Shown here in pieces: positions 20,237 to 28,026 of a stretch of DNA of 40,051 nucleotides. The notes below the pieces were generated by a model, which was given only the letters and a program-made list of their open reading frames with translations, ran no database searches and had not been told where the DNA came from. Every line of letters starts with the position of its first letter. Within the stretch, counting starts at the first letter, position 1. This stretch comes from Mangrovicoccus algicola (GTDB lineage Bacteria; Pseudomonadota; Alphaproteobacteria; Rhodobacterales; Rhodobacteraceae), in NCBI RefSeq assembly GCF_014903745.1, contig NZ_JACVXA010000047.1, positions 1 to 40,051 of the forward strand. The letters are read 5' to 3'. A program made the translations under genes and the position numbers.

Positions 20237-21376
20237 ATGACCGAGCTGAAATACATCTATGCCACCCGCGCCGCCGAAGGCACGATCCGGCCCGACCCCG
20301 CGCAGGAGGCCGTCCTGCCGGAATTCGAGCGCATCCGCCGCGAGCTGGCCGCCCCGCCGCCGAAGCGCGGGCTGTTCGGGCTGGGATCGAAGAAGCCGCC
20401 CGAGCCGGTCCGCGGCCTCTACCTCTGGGGCGGCGTCGGGCGCGGCAAGTCCTTCCTGATGGACCTTTTCGTCGCCCATGTCGGCGTGCCGCGCCGCCGC
20501 GTGCATTTCCACGCCTTCATGCAGGAGATCCATGCCGGGCTGAACGAGGCGCGCAAGGCGGGCGCCTCGGATGCGGTCGTGCCGGTGGCCGACAAGGTCG
20601 CCGACGAGGTCCGCCTGCTGGCCTTCGACGAGATGACCATCACCGACATCACCGATGCGATGATCGTGGGGCGGCTGTTCGAGCGCCTGTTCGAACGCGG
20701 CGTGACGGTGGTGACCACCTCCAACCGCCATCCCGACGACCTGTACAAGAACGGGCTGAACCGGCAGCTCTTCCTGCCCTTCATCGAAGAGATCAAGGCG
20801 CGGCTGGTGGTGCATGAACTGGTCAGCCCGACCGATTACCGGCAGGACCGGCTGGCCGGGTCGCAGGTCTATTTCCATCCCGCCGATGCCGCCGCGCGCG
20901 AGAAGATCGACGCGATCTGGCACGAGATGACCGGCGCGCCGCGCAACCGCGACACCGCCCCCACCAAGGCCGGGCGCATGGCCGAGGAACGCCACCGCTC
21001 GGGCGAGGAACTGGTACTGAGGATCAAGGGCCGCGACGTGGTCATCCCGCGCTTCCGCAACGGGGTCGGCCGGGCCTCCTTCTGGGATCTGTGCGGCGCG
21101 ATGCTGGGCCCGGGCGACTACCTGGCCATCGCCGAGGCGGTCCGCGTGCTGATCCTCGAGGACGTGCCGCGGCTGGGCATGGAGAAGTTCAACGAGGCCA
21201 AGCGATTCGTGACGCTGGTCGACGCGCTCTACGAGGCGCGGGTGAAACTGATCGTCTCCGCCGCCGACGAACCCGAACGGCTCTACCTGGACGGGACGGG
21301 CAGTTTCGAATTCGAGCGCACCGCCAGCCGCCTGCGCGAGATGCAGGACAGGAGCTGGGGCGCAGGGCCGGACTGA
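20237..21376 (+). CDS. zapE: Cell division protein ZapE / AFG1-like ATPase
   Basis: A 379-residue AFG1-family AAA-type ATPase; E. coli ZapE modulates the FtsZ ring, and mitochondrial relatives take part in membrane protein quality control. Walker A GGVGRGKS is at 65-72 and Walker B appears as LLAFDEM, followed by the TDITDAMIVGRLFERLF helix and a sensor segment TTSNRHPDDLYKNGLNRQLFLPFI. The later RFVTLVDALYE and TASRLREMQ motifs are usual for the family. It is divergent from lon. The ribosome site before ATG 20237 is weak, but the N-terminus matches relatives in length. Confidence 0.9.
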   Translation: MTELKYIYATRAAEGTIRPDPAQEAVLPEFERIRRELAAPPPKRGLFGLGSKKPPEPVRGLYLWGGVGRGKSFLMDLFVAHVGVPRRRVHFHAFMQEIHAGLNEARKAGASDAVVPVADKVADEVRLLAFDEMTITDITDAMIVGRLFERLFERGVTVVTTSNRHPDDLYKNGLNRQLFLPFIEEIKARLVVHELVSPTDYRQDRLAGSQVYFHPADAAAREKIDAIWHEMTGAPRNRDTAPTKAGRMAEERHRSGEELVLRIKGRDVVIPRFRNGVGRASFWDLCGAMLGPGDYLAIAEAVRVLILEDVPRLGMEKFNEAKRFVTLVDALYEARVKLIVSAADEPERLYLDGTGSFEFERTASRLREMQDRSWGAGPD

Positions 21377-21380
21377 GCGC

Positions 21381-22718
21381 CTATCCCGGCCGCGCCGCCG
21401 CCCGTTCCAGCGCCGGATAGCGCCAGGCCAGCGCCGCGCCGCGGGCGATGTAGGACAGGCATTGCGCCGCCCAGAGGCCGTGATTGCCGAAAGGCGGCAC
21501 CAGCGCCAGCGCGGCGGCGAAATAGATCCCGGTGGCCACCAGCATCATGTTGCGCATGTCCCGTCCGCGCGTCGCGCCGATGAAGATGCCGTCCAGCATC
21601 CAGGGCGCCACGCCCAGAAGCGGCACCGCGGCCATCCAGGGCAGGAAATGGCGCGCCTCCTCGCGCACCCCCGGCGCCGTGGTCATCAGGTCGATCAGCG
21701 CCCCCCCGGCCAGCGCGAAGAAGACCGTCAGCGCCAGACCGACCGCCAGGCCCGACTGGCTGCACATCACCGCCGCGCGGCGCAGCCGCCGCGGATCGCG
21801 CGCGCCCATCGCCTGCCCCACCAGCGTCTCCACCGCGAAGGCCAGCCCGTCCAGCGCGAAGGCGGTGACGGCGATGAACTGCATCAGGACCTGGTTCGCC
21901 GCCAGCGGCACCTCGCCGAAGGCGGGCGAGAAGAAGAACACGAAACTGATCCCCACCGACAGGAGCAACACCGAGCGGATCATGATGTCGGCATTGACCG
22001 CCGCCATGGCGACCAGCCGCGCCCGGTCGAAGACCCGCGCCGCGTCGCGCCACGCCGTGCCGCGGAAGGCGTCGCGGCAGAACCACAGCCCCGCCGCCAG
22101 CCCGGCCCATTCGGCGGCGAAGGTGGCCCAGGCCACGCCCTCGACGCCCCAGCCGAGGCCCAGCACGAACCACAGGTCCAGCAGGATGTTGATGCCGTTG
22201 ATCGCCAGCTGCGCGATCAGCACGGCGGTGGCGCGTTCATTGGCGATCAGCCAGCCGATGATGCCGTAGCCTGCGATCATCGCGGGGGCCGACCAGATGC
22301 GGATGGCGCAATAGGACCGGGCCATCTCCTGCACTTCGGCACTGGCCGTCGACAGGCCGAAGGCCAGGCGGAACAGCGGCACCTGCAGGCAGATGAGCAC
22401 CATCCCCGCCGCCGCCCCGATCAGCAGCGCGCGGCTGAGCAGCGCGACCAGTTCGCCCCGGTCGCCCGCGCCGCGCGCCTGCGCCGCCATGCCGGTCGTG
22501 CCCATCCGCAGGAAGCCGAAGAGCCAGTAGCAGGCATTGAGCAGCGCCGCCCCCACCGCCACCGCGCCGATCGGCGCGGCCAGGCCCATCTGGCCGACCA
22601 CCGCCGTGTCGACCGCGCCCACCAGCGGCACGGTGGCATTCGACAGGACCATCGGCCCGGCGATCCGCCAGACGCGGCCATGGCTCAGCGGCAGGGCGGC
22701 CGCGGCGGTCTCATCCAT
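21381..22718 (-). CDS. MATE family multidrug/metabolite efflux transporter (DinF-like)
   Basis: A 445-residue inner-membrane protein with about 12 hydrophobic helices in two related halves, each beginning with the MATE pattern (first half: GPMVLSNATVPLVGAVDTAVVG). Such proteins export cationic drugs or metabolites by Na+ or H+ antiport. The second half has an ALDGLAFAVETLVGQAMGARD segment typical of the DinF branch. The start overlaps the end of the upstream thioesterase by 8 bases, so it is the last gene of a three-gene minus-strand operon. The substrate is unknown. Confidence 0.92.
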   Translation of the reverse strand: MDETAAAALPLSHGRVWRIAGPMVLSNATVPLVGAVDTAVVGQMGLAAPIGAVAVGAALLNACYWLFGFLRMGTTGMAAQARGAGDRGELVALLSRALLIGAAAGMVLICLQVPLFRLAFGLSTASAEVQEMARSYCAIRIWSAPAMIAGYGIIGWLIANERATAVLIAQLAINGINILLDLWFVLGLGWGVEGVAWATFAAEWAGLAAGLWFCRDAFRGTAWRDAARVFDRARLVAMAAVNADIMIRSVLLLSVGISFVFFFSPAFGEVPLAANQVLMQFIAVTAFALDGLAFAVETLVGQAMGARDPRRLRRAAVMCSQSGLAVGLALTVFFALAGGALIDLMTTAPGVREEARHFLPWMAAVPLLGVAPWMLDGIFIGATRGRDMRNMMLVATGIYFAAALALVPPFGNHGLWAAQCLSYIARGAALAWRYPALERAAARPG

Positions 22719-23211
22719 CCTGCGGCATCAGGAAATGCCCGGTCGCCTGGGCGAACAGCCGGGCGCGGTTGTCCTGCCAAGCCTCGACATGGACCGATGC
22801 GTAGCGCCGGCCCGAGCGGTTGACCCGCGCCCGCGCATAGGCATCGCGCGGCAGTCCGGCGCGCAGGAAGTCGGTGGTGAAATCGATCGTCCTGGGCATG
22901 GCCAGCCGCGTCGCGGGATCGCGCAGCTCCTCGACCGTGACGGCACCGCTCTCGATGCGCTGCCACAGCGGCCCCCAGGCCAGCTCGATCAGCGCGGCGC
23001 ATTCCAGGAATCCCGAGATCACCCCGCCATGCAGCGCCGGCAGCATCGGGTTGCCGATCAGCGTGTCCTTGTAATTCAGCAGCGCCGTCAGCTCGTCGCC
23101 GCGCCGCTCCATCGTCACGCCGATGAAGCGCAGATAGGGGATGCGCGCCTCCAGCGCCTTGAGCGCCGCATCGCGCCGCTGCTTGACCACCTGCATCGGT
23201 TCCGGCGTCAT
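22711..23211 (-). CDS. PaaI-type hotdog-fold thioesterase (second of a tandem pair)
   Basis: A 166-residue hotdog-fold protein of the PaaI/YbgC group, expected to hydrolyse an acyl-CoA thioester in the cytoplasm. The helix-containing active-site segment HGGVISGFLECAALIEL (near residues 81-97) corresponds to the conserved HGG-x-I/A motif. A later TIDFTTDFLRAG strand and YASVHVEAWQ strand complete the fold. ATG 23211 lies in an ATGA overlap with the upstream thioesterase stop, and the 3' end overlaps the MATE gene start. It has an N-terminal extension of about 40 residues relative to minimal relatives. Confidence 0.84.
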   Translation of the reverse strand: MTPEPMQVVKQRRDAALKALEARIPYLRFIGVTMERRGDELTALLNYKDTLIGNPMLPALHGGVISGFLECAALIELAWGPLWQRIESGAVTVEELRDPATRLAMPRTIDFTTDFLRAGLPRDAYARARVNRSGRRYASVHVEAWQDNRARLFAQATGHFLMPQDG

Positions 23212-23651
23212 GGCGCGGCCTCCCGGCGTCCCAGCGCGGTGAAGGCGGCCGTGGCCATGGCGACGGGGCGGTCCGCGTCCCCCTCGGTCCAGGCCTGGGC
23301 GCGCACGAAGGCCACGGTGCGGGTGACATGATAGCATTCGGCCCGCGCGAGGATGCGTTTTCCCGGCGCGGCGGGACGCATGTAGTCGATGCGCAGATCC
23401 AGCGTCGCGGTCACCGCCTCGGCCATGTCGGGATGGCAGACGACGGCGCCGGCGCAACAGGTGTCCATCAGCGTCGAAACCGCCCCGCCATGGATCACGC
23501 CGGTCTCGGGATCGCCGACCAGCTCCTCGGCCCAGGGCATCGACAGGACCACCCTGCCCGCTCCGGCCTCCTCCAGCTGCAGCCCGAGCGCACGCGCCTG
23601 CGGCAGGGCCTCGGTGAAGGCGCGCAGCGCCTGCGGGATCTGTGGGGTCAT
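23208..23651 (-). CDS. PaaI-type hotdog-fold thioesterase (first of a tandem pair)
   Basis: A 147-residue hotdog-fold thioesterase, paralogous in fold to the gene that follows. The conserved active-site block is TGVIHGGAVSTLMDTC (near residues 51-66), and the central strand is TATLDLRIDYMRPA (near 82-95), both typical of PaaI-like acyl-CoA thioesterases. ATG 23651 is chosen over the in-frame 23681 because GGAGA precedes it and the extra ten residues do not resemble the family. It heads an overlapping operon with the second thioesterase and MATE exporter, divergent from a MerR regulator. The acyl substrate is unknown. Confidence 0.86.
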   Translation of the reverse strand: MTPQIPQALRAFTEALPQARALGLQLEEAGAGRVVLSMPWAEELVGDPETGVIHGGAVSTLMDTCCAGAVVCHPDMAEAVTATLDLRIDYMRPAAPGKRILARAECYHVTRTVAFVRAQAWTEGDADRPVAMATAAFTALGRREAAP

Positions 23652-23703
23652 GGCTATTCTCCTGCCGCCATATTGTTGCAAAGCCCGGGCGCGTCCATAT
23701 CCT

Positions 23704-23717
23704 TGACGCGACGTCCG
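23704..23717 (+). promoter_or_regulatory. Motif shared upstream of both merR-type genes (copy 1)
   Basis: TGACGCGACGTCCG fits TGACGCnACGTnCG and recurs at 24240-24253 before the second MerR gene. It lies between the divergent thioesterase and MerR genes. Possible regulator site; chance in GC-rich DNA is not excluded. Confidence 0.3.
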
Positions 23718-23783
23718 TGACGCAGCGTGCCGAATTGCCTCAGCCGTTCCGCGGCGCTAGCCTTCCGGGAAGGGAGGACGACG

Positions 23784-24173
23784 ATGACCGCCGAGTTCGA
23801 TGCTGGCCAGCAGCTGACCTTCAAGGAAATGTGCGCGAAATTCGACGTGACGCCGCGCACGCTGCGTTATTACGAGTCCATCGAGCTGCTGTTTCCCCGG
23901 CGCGATGGCGGCACGCGGTTCTACGGCCCGCGCGAGGTGGCGCGGATGACGCTGATCCTGCGCGGCCGCCGCTTCGGCTTCGCGCTGGAGGAAATCCGGC
24001 AATGGCTGCTGATCTACGAGGAAAAGGGAACCGATGTGCAGATGCGCGCCTGGCTGGACCTGGCCGCGCGGCAGCTGGCGACGCTGGAGGAGCAGCACCG
24101 CCAGCTGGGCGAGACGATAGAGGAGCTGCGGCAGCTGCGCGACCGGACCGCGGCCCAGATCCCGCAGGCATGA
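23784..24173 (+). CDS. MerR family transcriptional regulator (first of two paralogues)
   Basis: A 129-residue MerR-type regulator. The winged helix-turn-helix occupies residues about 12-80: FKEMCAKFDVTPRTLRYYESIELLFP, then the wing GGTRFYGPREVARMTLILRGRRFGFALEEIRQWL. The C-terminal 45 residues are a coiled coil for dimerisation with no metal-binding cysteine cluster, which places it with the acyl-CoA-type MerR group (LiuR-like) rather than metal sensors. Strong GGGAGGA precedes ATG 23784. It is divergent from the thioesterase operon and 167 bases before a paralogue. It may control the thioesterases, the acyl-CoA dehydrogenase, or both; this is inference. Confidence 0.88.
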   Translation: MTAEFDAGQQLTFKEMCAKFDVTPRTLRYYESIELLFPRRDGGTRFYGPREVARMTLILRGRRFGFALEEIRQWLLIYEEKGTDVQMRAWLDLAARQLATLEEQHRQLGETIEELRQLRDRTAAQIPQA

Positions 24174-24239
24174 TCTGGACGCATGGCCGGATTGCACCGA
24201 CCCCATGTCAACTTGTTCCGACCCGCCATTTCTTTGCCA

Positions 24240-24253
24240 TGACGCCACGTTCG
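24240..24253 (+). promoter_or_regulatory. Motif shared upstream of both merR-type genes (copy 2)
   Basis: TGACGCCACGTTCG differs from the copy at 23704-23717 at 2 of 14 bases. An 8-base palindrome GTTGCAAC (24276-24283) follows; its core TGTTGCAA also occurs near copy 1 (23674-23681). Confidence 0.3.
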
Positions 24254-24340
24254 GGTTACCTGCGCGGCAAGCCGTGTTGCAACCGGCTTACGTAGAGTAC
24301 ATGTGCCGACCCGCTACTGGCGGCAACAAGAGAAAAAGCA

Positions 24341-24739
24341 ATGACGCAAGAAGAAACCCTGACCATCCGTGCCATGTGCGACGCCTTCGGCGTGACCGCG
24401 CGGGCGCTGCGGTTCTACGAATCCAAGGAGCTGCTGGCCCCGATCCGGATCGGCCAGAAACGGCTTTACACCCGGCGCGACCGCGCGCGGCTGAAACTGA
24501 TCCTGCGCGGCAAGCGCTTCGGCTTCAGCCTCGAGGAAATCCGCCAGCTCCTGGATCTGCACAACCCGGCCGATCCGCAGAACACCCAGATGCGCGAGGC
24601 CGCGCGGCTGGGGCGCCAGCACCTGGCCGAGATGATCGAGCAGCGCGAGACGCTGACCCAGGCCATCGACGACCTGCAGCAGCAGCTCGACTGGGCCGAG
24701 GAGCAGCTTTCCGCTGTGGGGAAGACCGAGGCGGCCTGA
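24341..24739 (+). CDS. MerR family transcriptional regulator (second of two paralogues)
   Basis: A 132-residue MerR-type regulator closely related to the preceding gene: MCDAFGVTARALRFYESKELLAP, then the wing RLYTRRDRARLKLILRGKRFGFSLEEIRQLLDL, and a C-terminal coiled coil (QREtLTQAIDDLQQQLDWAEEQL). It lacks a metal-binding C-terminus. It is 92 bases upstream of a co-directional acyl-CoA dehydrogenase gene, a common arrangement for MerR regulators of fatty-acid or branched-chain acid breakdown in alphaproteobacteria. The two neighbouring paralogues look like a tandem duplication that has diverged. Confidence 0.88.
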   Translation: MTQEETLTIRAMCDAFGVTARALRFYESKELLAPIRIGQKRLYTRRDRARLKLILRGKRFGFSLEEIRQLLDLHNPADPQNTQMREAARLGRQHLAEMIEQRETLTQAIDDLQQQLDWAEEQLSAVGKTEAA

Positions 24740-24755
24740 GCCGCCTGAGCGCGTA

Positions 24756-24775
24756 GCCCCCCGCCAAGAGGGGGC
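24756..24775 (+). terminator. Hairpin between the second merR gene and the acyl-CoA dehydrogenase gene
   Basis: GCCCCC (24756-24761) pairs with GGGGGC (24770-24775) around an 8-base loop. It has no T-run; it may be a partial terminator. Confidence 0.35.
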
Positions 24776-24793
24776 ACGCGACGCAAGTTTGCC

Positions 24794-24812
24794 GCGGCGC
24801 CTTCCGCGCCGC
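24794..24812 (+). promoter_or_regulatory. Leader hairpin just before the acyl-CoA dehydrogenase gene
   Basis: GCGGCGC and GCGCCGC form a perfect 7-bp stem with a CTTCC loop, ending about 20 bases before ATG 24832 and leaving the ribosome site GGGGAGAGAG free. Function uncertain. Confidence 0.3.
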
Positions 24813-24831
24813 CTATCGGGGAGAGAGAACC

Positions 24832-26601
24832 ATGCCGAGCTATACGGCCCCAACTGCCGACATCCAGTTCGTCCTGCAGGATCTGCTGGGCGTCGCCGAT
24901 CGCGACCTGCCCGGCTATGCCGACCTGGATGCCGATTTCACGCGCCAGGTGCTCGAGGAGGCGGGGCGGCTGGCCACCGGCGTGCTGGCGCCGCTGAATG
25001 CCGTGGGCGACCGGCAGGGCTGCCGCCTGGAAAACGGCGCGGTGCGCACGCCCGACGGGTTCCGCGAGGCCTATCGCCAGGTCTGCGACGGCGGCTGGAT
25101 CGGGCTCGACTGCGATCCGGACTATGGCGGCCAGGGCATGCCCTATGTGCTCAACTGCGCGGTGGGCGAGATGTTCGTCTCGGCCAACATGGCCTTCAAC
25201 ATGTATCAGGGGCTCAGCCACGGCGCGATCTCGGCGATCCAGGCCCATGGCTCGCCCGAGCAGAAGGCCGCCTATCTGCCGAAGATGATCGCGGGCGACT
25301 GGTCCGGCACGATGAACCTGACGGAGCCCCATTGCGGCACCGATCTGGGGCTGATCCGCACGAAGGCGGAGCCGCAGCCCGATGGCAGCTATTCCCTCAC
25401 CGGCCAGAAGATCTGGATCTCCGCGGGCGAACATGACCTGACCGAGAACATCATACATCTCGTGCTGGCAAAGATCCCCGGCGGGCCCGACGGCGTGAAG
25501 GGCATCAGCCTGTTCCTCGTGCCGAAATTCCTCGTCAATGACGATGGCAGCCTCGGCGAGCGCAACGGCGTGACCTGCGGCGGGCTGGAAGAGAAGATGG
25601 GCATTCACGGCAATGCCACCTGCGTGATGCATTACGACGGCGCCAAGGGCTTCCTGATCGGCGAGATGCACAAGGGCATGCGCGCGATGTTCACCATGAT
25701 GAACGAGGCGCGGCTGGGCGTCGGGCTGCAGGGGCTGGCGCAGGGCGCGGTCGCCTATCAGAACGCCGCCGCCTTCGCCCGCGACCGTCTCCAGGGCCGC
25801 GACGTGACCGGCGCCCGCAATCCCGGCGGACCGGCCGACCCGATCCTCGTCCATCCCGATGTGCGCCGCGGGCTGATGATGCAGAAAAGCTTCGTCGAGG
25901 GCGGCCGGGCGCTGGTCCTGTGGGGGGCCTCGCTGATCGATGCCGCCCATGCCGGCGACGCGGAGGCCGAGGCGCTGATCTCGCTGCTGACCCCGGTGAT
26001 CAAGGGCTTCCTCACCGACAAGGGGTTCGAGACCACTGTGCTGGCGCAGCAGACGCTGGGCGGGTCGGGCTTCACCCGCGAATGGGGGCTGGAGCAATTC
26101 GTCCGCGATGCCCGCATCACCATGATCTACGAGGGCACGAACGGGGTGCAGTCGCTGGATCTCGTCGCGCGCAAGCTGCCTGCGAGCGGCGGCAAGGCGA
26201 TGATGGCCTTCCTCGAGATGGTCAAGACCGTCTGCAAGGAGAATGACCGCGAGGAGATGGCCGCCTTCACCGCGCCGCTGAAGGCCGGGTCGAAGGACCT
26301 CCAGGAGGCGGCGATGTTCTTCATGCAGCACGGCATGAAGGATCCCAATGCGGCGCTGGCGGGCAGCTACGACTTCATGCATCTCTTCGGCCATGTCGCG
26401 CTGGGGCTGGTCTGGGCCCGCATCGCCGCGGTGGCGCTGAGGAAACTGGACGCCGGCGAGGGCGACCCGGCCTTCTGGCAGGCCAAGCTGGCGACCGGGC
26501 GGTTCCACATGGCCCGCCAGATGCCCGCGACGGGGCTGCATCTGGCCCGCATCCGCTCCGGCGCCGCGCCGGTCATGGATCTGGAGGCGGAGGCGTTCTG
26601 A
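24832..26601 (+). CDS. Acyl-CoA dehydrogenase, DmdC-like long form
   Basis: A 589-residue FAD-dependent acyl-CoA dehydrogenase. Compared with the usual 380-residue enzymes it has an extra N-terminal helix set and a C-terminal extension, as in the DmdC (3-methylmercaptopropionyl-CoA dehydrogenase) and related long-form family. [19 protein letters not shown] is the FAD/substrate segment, and [11 protein letters not shown] follows it. The catalytic base position is Glu434 in [16 protein letters not shown] 24832 follows GGGGAGAGAG. The preceding MerR gene probably regulates it. The family contains enzymes for DMSP-derived and ordinary medium-chain acyl-CoAs, so substrate is not settled; no dmdB or dmdD is adjacent. 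Confidence 0.9.
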   Translation: MPSYTAPTADIQFVLQDLLGVADRDLPGYADLDADFTRQVLEEAGRLATGVLAPLNAVGDRQGCRLENGAVRTPDGFREAYRQVCDGGWIGLDCDPDYGGQGMPYVLNCAVGEMFVSANMAFNMYQGLSHGAISAIQAHGSPEQKAAYLPKMIAGDWSGTMNLTEPHCGTDLGLIRTKAEPQPDGSYSLTGQKIWISAGEHDLTENIIHLVLAKIPGGPDGVKGISLFLVPKFLVNDDGSLGERNGVTCGGLEEKMGIHGNATCVMHYDGAKGFLIGEMHKGMRAMFTMMNEARLGVGLQGLAQGAVAYQNAAAFARDRLQGRDVTGARNPGGPADPILVHPDVRRGLMMQKSFVEGGRALVLWGASLIDAAHAGDAEAEALISLLTPVIKGFLTDKGFETTVLAQQTLGGSGFTREWGLEQFVRDARITMIYEGTNGVQSLDLVARKLPASGGKAMMAFLEMVKTVCKENDREEMAAFTAPLKAGSKDLQEAAMFFMQHGMKDPNAALAGSYDFMHLFGHVALGLVWARIAAVALRKLDAGEGDPAFWQAKLATGRFHMARQMPATGLHLARIRSGAAPVMDLEAEAF

Positions 26602-26609
26602 ACCGTCCC

Positions 26610-26631
26610 GTCCCGGCCGCAGAGCCGGGAC
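26610..26631. terminator. Hairpin between convergent acyl-CoA dehydrogenase and SseB-like genes
   Basis: GTCCCGGC (26610-26617) and GCCGGGAC (26624-26631) form a perfect 8-bp stem with a 6-base loop 9 bases after the dehydrogenase stop. There is no T-run. Confidence 0.5.
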
Positions 26632-26656
26632 CTCCCCTGGCCGGGGGCTGCCCGGC

Positions 26657-27451
26657 TCAGCGCAGGATCGGCGGCGCCTCGGGATTCATCCCCGGCGCCG
26701 GACGCTGCACGGGATCGGCCAGCCTGGGCAGGTCGAAGCGCAGCCCGACCCGCGCCAGCTGCGGCGCGATCCCGTCGGAGGCCGGAAAGAAGGCGACATC
26801 CAGCTGCCCCGCCTCGAGCCCCGAGAAGATCAGCGCCTCGTGCACCGCCCGCGCCAGCGCGGATTCCGACCCGGGCAGCGCATCGACGAAGGCCAGCAGG
26901 TGGCCGCGGCGTCCGTCGGCATAGGTGACCGCCACGAGATAGGCCAGATCCGCCAGCCCGCCCGCCGTGGCCAGCTTGCCGTCCAGCGCCTCGATCAGCG
27001 CCTCGGGCAGGCCCGCGGGCGCGCGCACTTCCGAAGGGCGCGCCTCGCCCTCCTCGGGGCGCTGCTGCAGCTGGGCATCGAGCCAGTCGACCGAGGCCGG
27101 TTCCAGCACGATCGCCGAGGGGGCCACATCGAGATTGACCCCCAGCCCGATCCCCTGCCCGGCCAGCATCTCCACCAGCACCCGGCCGGACATGCCCGCA
27201 TAGGGCGCGATGCCGCCGGCGAATTCCGCAAGCCGCGCCTCGCGGTCGAAGACCAGCACGATCGGCCCGGTCTCCAGCTCGAAGACGCGCGGCGTCACGC
27301 GGTCGCCCTCGGCCTCGCGATCGAGCAGCAGGAACAATTCGCTCGATCCCAGCGTGTCGTAGAATCGCAGCCGCGCGGCATCATCCGCAGGGCGCGCCTC
27401 CATGCGGGCATGGGCCCGGTCAATCGGGGTGGGGTCGGCAGCATCGGTCAT
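26657..27451 (-). CDS. SseB-like family protein
   Basis: A 264-residue cytoplasmic protein of the SseB-like family, whose role in most bacteria is unknown. The N-terminal domain (about 25-140) has the typical RLRFYDTLGSSELFLLLD start and the ARLAEFAGG segment, while the C-terminal half (about 145-245) has AYLVAVTYADGRRGHLLAFVDALPG and a YxxF-like ending LDVAFFPASDGIA. ATG 27451 is chosen because GGAGG lies upstream and the extension beyond it is arginine-rich. It lies downstream of the pterin dehydratase gene on the same strand with a gap of about 96 bases. Confidence 0.82.
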   Translation of the reverse strand: MTDAADPTPIDRAHARMEARPADDAARLRFYDTLGSSELFLLLDREAEGDRVTPRVFELETGPIVLVFDREARLAEFAGGIAPYAGMSGRVLVEMLAGQGIGLGVNLDVAPSAIVLEPASVDWLDAQLQQRPEEGEARPSEVRAPAGLPEALIEALDGKLATAGGLADLAYLVAVTYADGRRGHLLAFVDALPGSESALARAVHEALIFSGLEAGQLDVAFFPASDGIAPQLARVGLRFDLPRLADPVQRPAPGMNPEAPPILR

Positions 27452-27547
27452 CGGAAGCGTCCTCCGGGCAGATTGCCGAACCCTACTTTGCTGCTTTGCA
27501 GCATGCAAGCGCGACCCCGGGTCCCCCCCGCGCCGCGCCCCCCGCAC

Positions 27548-27847
27548 TCACCCGGCGATGGCCTCCATCGCCCGCGCCAGCGCGATGTCGCGATCCGTCA
27601 GGCCGCCCGCGTCATGACTGGTCAGCATCACCTCCACCCGGTTCCAGACATTGCGCCAGTCGGGATGGTGATCCGCCGCCTCCGCCGCCAGCGCGGCCCG
27701 CGCCATGAAGCCGAAGGCCTGGGAGAAATCTTTGAACTCGAACACCTTTCCGATGGCACCGGGCGTCTCGTCGCGCCGCCATCCGGCGGCCGCCAGGTCG
27801 GCGGCGATCTCGGCAAGCTCCGTGCCCGCGGGTAACCTGTCGGTCAT
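27548..27847 (-). CDS. phhB: Pterin-4a-carbinolamine dehydratase
   Basis: A 99-residue dehydratase that recycles 4a-hydroxytetrahydropterin formed by aromatic amino acid hydroxylases. The signature is intact: [20 protein letters not shown] then the active-site DHHPDW near residues 60-65, followed by [26 protein letters not shown] 27847 is chosen because a near-perfect AAGGAGGT lies 4 bases upstream and the protein then has the family length. No phenylalanine hydroxylase gene is adjacent, so the partner enzyme, if any, is elsewhere or the protein serves another pterin role. Confidence 0.92.
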   Translation of the reverse strand: MTDRLPAGTELAEIAADLAAAGWRRDETPGAIGKVFEFKDFSQAFGFMARAALAAEAADHHPDWRNVWNRVEVMLTSHDAGGLTDRDIALARAMEAIAG

Positions 27848-27851
27848 CTGG

Positions 27852-27859
27852 ACCTCCTT
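27852..27859 (-). promoter_or_regulatory. Strong ribosome binding site fixing the start of the pterin dehydratase
   Basis: AAGGAGGT on the minus strand, 4 bases before ATG 27847, rules out the in-frame start at 27922. Confidence 0.65.
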
Positions 27860-28026
27860 CGCTCTGTCTGCGCCCTGCCGGGCTGCCTGCCGGAGCCTAG
27901 TGCGCGCGCGCCGCGCGTCCATCCCCGCCCCGCCCCGGCTGCGGCATCACGCACCATGATCCGGCCATCTGTCACACCCACGACACAGAGAATCGCTACC
28001 TCTGGGCCAAAGCAGCGAGCAGGGAC

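Noticed and set aside
24466-26541. Minus-strand open frame opposite the acyl-CoA dehydrogenase
   Set aside because: Shadow of a well-recognised plus-strand enzyme.
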